The notes beneath the pieces were generated by a model. That model was not told the DNA's origin. It saw nothing but the letters and a program-made list of their open reading frames with translations, and searched no databases. The translations under genes were made by a program, and so were the position numbers. From Trichostrongylus colubriformis (taxonomy: Eukaryota > Nematoda > Chromadorea > Rhabditida > Trichostrongylidae), in assembly GCA_963978905.1 (NCBI GenBank), contig OZ022256.1, positions 3,393,501-3,457,500 of the forward strand: a stretch of DNA of 64,000 nucleotides, in the 5' to 3' direction. Positions 59,101 to 64,000 of the stretch are shown piece after piece. Position 1 is the stretch's first letter. Each line of letters begins with the position of its first letter.

Positions 59101-61121
59101 GCCTCTCACTACGTCACCTTCGCCTACTTGCTTCAAGAGCCTTTGTGGTCTCGCCTTCTTGCACGCCTCACCTCGTCGGGGATATGCTACATATGTACTG
59201 AGTTCTGCCTGTTGACTCGTTGTCGGAACAGCAAAAATGCTGTACATATATCCAATAGAATAAGTGTATGTTATTTCGAAATAATCGATAATTGAAAAAT
59301 GAAGGAACACAGACGGGCAACTATAGTTAGCCTGTGAGAAATGGATGAGATTCAAAATCGAGACTATGAAATTTGGAATCAGTTCAAGTGTTCTCAATAC
59401 AGTAATAGTAATACAGTAATAATACATGCAAAACAATTGAAAGATTGATGTGTCTCAATCCTTTACTAATACAGCCGTGATCTTTTTACTAATTCGCACC
59501 GTTGTTTTTAACTTTCGTCGTTTCGTAATCCTTTACCATAATAAATTTGAGCGGTATTCAACATTATGCAAATTGAATGGCTTTTTTTACAAAGTATGTT
59601 CAAAAGTTCATATAGGCTTACCATTGTCATACTCACGGACATTGCTTTAATTTCGACCACAAGCATGTTTTCGTTTCAAATATGTTACTATTTTTTTCGT
59701 ACTGCAGCTGACGTTGGAGCTTGGAACCTCTCATCAGGATACTGAACCACCCACAAGAAAAGTGAAACGTACTTGGTGAAAAAAGTTGTTACTACAGTTT
59801 AGTGCAAGGCGCACCAATATCGAAAACGGAGTAACAAAGCAGAGATATGATCTTCTCCTCACACAACCCCTACAGTTGGATTTTAATCGAAATTCATTTT
59901 TTGGATAACTCGCAGTTTTTAGGGTAGCTATAGCTGAATAGTGTCAAAATTTGTTCCGTTTGTTTTGAAGTAACAGTCATTGTCCACAAGAAGTCAACAG
60001 ACGGAGCAATCATTGAGGGAGGTCACTCAACATGCGAAAGTGCTAGGTAGGTGCAAGGTATCTGTGAAATGAAGGTGCTAGTGAGAATTCTTTACAGAAG
60101 CTCCTTTACACCTCGTCGAACGTTACTTTCAGGAGGCTGCATCTCATCCTTATTCTCGTTTCTCCGTGTGAAACTGTATAACCCGTAGTATGCAAATGTA
60201 ACATAAATATAATATACTGGTAACAGGAAAAGCTCAATTTCCGTCGACGTTTGCTCCTAGTTGCACATTCACAAAAGACGTCTCACCGATGTTCCGATAG
60301 GAAGCGCATACACCTCGATGCAAAATCGCCACCACTGCATAGAGGTGAGGCCTGCGATCGTAGTGCGAAGAAATGCAAACATTGAAACACTCCATGGGAC
60401 GTCCTCTCTAGTAAAAAATCAGGTGCACTGAGGAATGTAATCAGTATCGGAGCAGTGCTAATCCATGTGCATCCTCTTCAAATCGGCCTCCAGGCAGCCC
60501 TTTTGCTAGGATTCCATCCGCTGACATAGAACCTATAAATAACAATCGAAGATCTGCTGAATCTCTCAGCGAGTGTTCTCAGCAAATACGGCACAACGGT
60601 CAAGTTCTTTTGAGCCAGTTTCGCAAACGCTTCTTGACTGGCTGTCCATCCTTCCTGCCAGTCAGTATAACTTGGATGAATCGCATCCTCATCGCTACGG
60701 ATTTAACTCTCTGAAGCCTAATCAGAAGCAGTGCAACGCTTTCAGATGACGGTTTTCACCCTTGGAACTGTGCGGTAGCTTACGATAAGGGTCACATAAT
60801 CGTTATCTGTACTTTCGAGTATGCATACTTTCGAGGAAACCAACAAATTGCTTAGGTTAACTGCTGACCATAAACGGTGGAATGTAAAATCAACGGAGAA
60901 ATGAATGTGGTGGTAAAGATAAAATGAGAAATTTATCCGCAGTATGCAGAACTTCCGCCCGCATACAAACACCGAAGAGAATAGAACCTTAAATCTTGTT
61001 ACAAACGACCGTGGCCGTGTGTGCTTGAAAAGAAATCCTGCTCAACAGTTGATACATATACAAGGACCGCACAAACAAACAATTCGCACACAGTAGTTGT
61101 TTTTGACCTCGCACTTAGATA
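56162..61121. other. About 5 kb with no recognisable gene
   Basis: Short open frames only, none resembling a known protein. Contains a perfect 14-bp-stem hairpin at 58409-58448 and fragments of dispersed repeats; 59000-59110 resembles 2330-2430. Confidence 0.6.
58409..58448. other. Perfect short hairpin
   Basis: CTTAGAAGAGTCGT and ACGACTCTTCTAAG flank a 12-nt loop. Too short for a typical microRNA precursor; function unknown. Confidence 0.5.
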
Positions 61122-61611
61122 CAGTAGCGGTCAAAAATATACGCGGTTTCTTATTTCAACCATAACTTTGGCCAGCGTTTTCAGATCAAGTTCAATTTTT
61201 TCTGTGTTCCAAAGGCAACTGTCACTTAGTGAAAAAAGTTTTTCAGCTGATTGGGATGCAATGTGAAGGTGCAAAAAATTATTTATCTGATAACACTGAA
61301 AATGATTAACATCGTGTTTTAGTGCTGCAAAGTGCTGTCATATTCCAAGTGATGGGTAGCAATGTTTTAGACTCATTCCGTTCTACTTTTTGCACGTAGG
61401 CTCACTCCGTCGAGTTATAAGCTTTTATGGCTGATTGAATTTTTGGAAAGTTTTGGTTATTCAAAGCTTTCGTTGAATAATTTTTCGACCTTCACACTGC
61501 ATCCGACTCGTCTGAGATACCTCTTCTCAAATTATCAGAAAAACGAGATTGTAAACGTCGACCAAAGTTATGGTTAAGGTCCAAAACCGCATATAATTTT
61601 GACCGCTACTG
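61122..61611. mobile_element. Tc1-like non-autonomous element
   Basis: 490 bp with inverted ends CAGTAGCGGTCAAAAATATA and a matching right end, flanked by TA. The similarity extends inward (CGCGGTTT, CCATAACTTTGG). No transposase frame. The CAGT...GGTCAAAA start is Tc1-like. Confidence 0.78.
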
Positions 61612-64000
61612 TAAGTATCATATAAACAGGTGTACAACCAAGTTGATCGGATTCCCATGTACTTCGGCACGACCATGCCCTGAGTAACTCATATACATAT
61701 TTATGCGCTACCGCATGCATCCAACATGGCATGGAATACACTCTACGTCTTCATGGAGTATCCTTTCTCAGCAACCCCGTTTCATGGCAAGTTTCAACAG
61801 GGCTTCGGCACCCCCTTGGGTAGTTTGCCTGACCTTAATGTCATCGGGTTGTTCTTTTCTTGTATGTACTAATGCATGTGTGAGTAGGGAAAGAGAACTT
61901 CAAATTCTATAGGTATTCTACAGGAGGGTCGCACCAGTAGAAGAGTCACCTCGCATAACTGTGAATTTAATAAGTTATGGCTGCTCATACTGAGACACAT
62001 ACAGTCCATTTCCCGACGGCTGGCAGGGCGAGGTTTACGGACTTGGATCGATCTCTCTCACCCCGCCACACACTCTCACCCAAGTCTGTAGGCCACGCCC
62101 TGCCAGCCTTCGGGAACTGGACTGTAAGTTAATAACTTTTCTTGACACTGTTATGCCTATAAAGCTTCTCTCCAGTGCCATATGACGCGGTGTACATCTA
62201 AAACGGGTATTAGTCATTAGGAGGTGGAGAAGTCGCATCTTTAGTGTTGATTAAATGGAACTCATACCGTCGTATTAATTGGGAAAATTATCTGAACGCT
62301 GTGCTGGATCCTATCTCCAGCTTCTTTCAATCTTCCAACATTGTCTGCTCGACAACTCAGAGCTTGATGTTCAGTTCCTCAACGAAACACTTCAGAAATT
62401 TCTGTTCCCATTTCGACTTTTTCAGCCCTCACACTTAATGACTTTGATCTAATAATTCTGAAGGGTTAGCAATTCGGCAAAAATTCAACTGCTAGCCACA
62501 GCAAAACTTGGAATAAAATCACTCCACAGGCATCTGCGATAAGATGCGATGTGACCTTTAGAAATCCCGTAATCACCTTACCATCTACCTTCCACAGTCA
62601 AGTGCACACTTCTTATGTCACCGTCAAAAGCTGCTCCTTTTTGATGATTTTCCCCGAAGCTTCTCTTGTTTCATTCGTGCACAATTCCACTCATAATTTC
62701 TATGAGTCGATATTGGTTATATAATTCCCAGCCTTTCATCATAAATGCTAGCCACTGCCAAATATAGTTTTCGCAGTTCTTTTGTCGTTTTGAACTTTAA
62801 TTAAAAATCTAGATGAAGCTGAATGACGTCCGGTCACGCGCATTCCTTTGGCAATTTGTGCATACATGAAATCCATAGCATTGCAAATGCTGCCATCCCC
62901 TCTTTTTTCATTCCCCGATTTCTTTCCCATTTTTTGGTAGTGGTCAGCTAATCCTTAGCATGACCTTCATCAAATTGAACGCTACATGGAACAGATTAGA
63001 TGGAACGCTAAGTTACTAAATGCGGGTGTTGTGGATCCACCAAACTCGAGTACCCGTTCCGAGTAGAGCAGTAATTCGACAGAAGGACAGTCATCAGTCA
63101 TCGCGAAACATCATATATAATCACGCCGCAGGGGAGTGTTGAACATATGGGCATATGGAAGAATGGAGTGAAATGGGGACCTGTTGGCGGTAGTGGGAGC
63201 TTCATGCAAGATTGCAAATGAATGAGGTCACTTTGCACATCCCTCTTACATGTATGGCCTCATCCATTCGGCTAAGCTGACTACTGATGTTGTAACTCTT
63301 TCAGATCATAACAACTAGCTAATGAGAATCTTTATTACGTCACTGAAACATGGTCCACTGAGATCGTGTAAATGAAGGGATCCTACATATGAGAGGTTTA
63401 GGTTATCCACTGTAGAATGCCCTTCTTCCGGGTGATTGCAAAGTGCCATCGCTCCCAATATTTTAGCTTTTCCACATAACATATGCTGTTTTTTATGAGC
63501 AATTTTTGGAAAATATCTTGTTGCTCATAACCATTTTCCGGCTCTGAGAAATTATTAGATTGAGTCAATATGAATCGAACAAGTGACAAAAAAATCGGAC
63601 AATCGTACAATATTCGACTAGGTAAAAGAGATTTTTCCTCTTTTTCGAGCAGAGCGGCTCATGTTTGTCACTCCATGCCAGTGGCCATTCTTTAAAGGCA
63701 CCGGGAGGGGGGCAAGGGCGGAATAACGTTTACGAAAACAATGGCGTCTGAAAACAAACATATGGGTTCGGTAGATACAATGTGTAACGAAACCAGCGTT
63801 GAAAAACGCGCCGTGAGACGGTATTTGGCCCCGGGGCGCGCTTCCGTCCGAACTGCAAGCTTCCGTGGCCGAGCCACGCTTCGTTCATTTTGAAGCTTGT
63901 CTTCGGCCTGATGTAACCTTATTTTTGAATTATTTCCTCTTTACTGTTTTCTAGTGACATATTTTACTTGTTTACTTATAGATCTTCTTAATTGTGCATT
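61612..64000. other. Right end of the window, no gene recognised
   Basis: Contains the palindromic repeat at 62000-62130 and otherwise only short unassigned frames on either strand. Confidence 0.6.
62000..62130. repeat. Palindromic repeat
   Basis: ACAGTCCATTTCCCGACGGC...GGGCGAGGTTTACGGACTTGG faces CCAAGTCTGTAGGCC...GGGAACTGGACTGT. A degenerate relative is in intron 8 of paralog B (38095-38240). Confidence 0.7.

Overview
The window is nuclear DNA of a nematode, most likely a strongylid such as a hookworm. The evidence is short introns with TTTCAG-type acceptors, nematode-style receptor guanylate cyclases with many small exons, a Str-family seven-transmembrane chemoreceptor (a nematode-specific family), an SL1-like sequence and dense mariner, foldback and gypsy repeats. 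The species cannot be fixed from the sequence alone.

Layout. (1) 1253-18194, minus strand: complete receptor guanylate cyclase gene A, 29 coding exons and 1125 codons, with two alternative signal-peptide first exons. (2) 18842-29179: a 10.3-kb gypsy-type LTR retrotransposon, sense on the minus strand. It has identical 301-bp LTRs, a 4-bp target duplication and a broken pol. It lies between the two cyclase paralogs. (3) 30284-43442, minus strand: complete paralog B, 29 exons and 1123 codons, in which every internal exon has the same length as in A. (4) 47040-52842, minus strand: a five-exon, 328-codon Str-type chemoreceptor whose intron 4 holds an intact mariner (48609-49893) and a second non-autonomous repeat. 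(5) 52843-64000: no recognisable host gene; it holds a decayed mariner (54917-56161), a Tc1-like miniature element (61122-61611), a tRNA-like repeat and foldback repeats.

How the genes relate. A and B are membrane cyclases with an extracellular receptor domain, one transmembrane helix, a kinase-homology domain, a coiled-coil linker and a GTP-specific cyclase domain. All visible catalytic residues are present in both. The chemoreceptor lies upstream on the same strand. Both families usually act in nematode sensory neurons, so the neighbourhood is consistent with sensory function, but co-regulation is not shown. Introns are where most repeats sit. Many of the longer open frames in the window fall in introns, foldback elements or the retrotransposon leader and do not look like genes.
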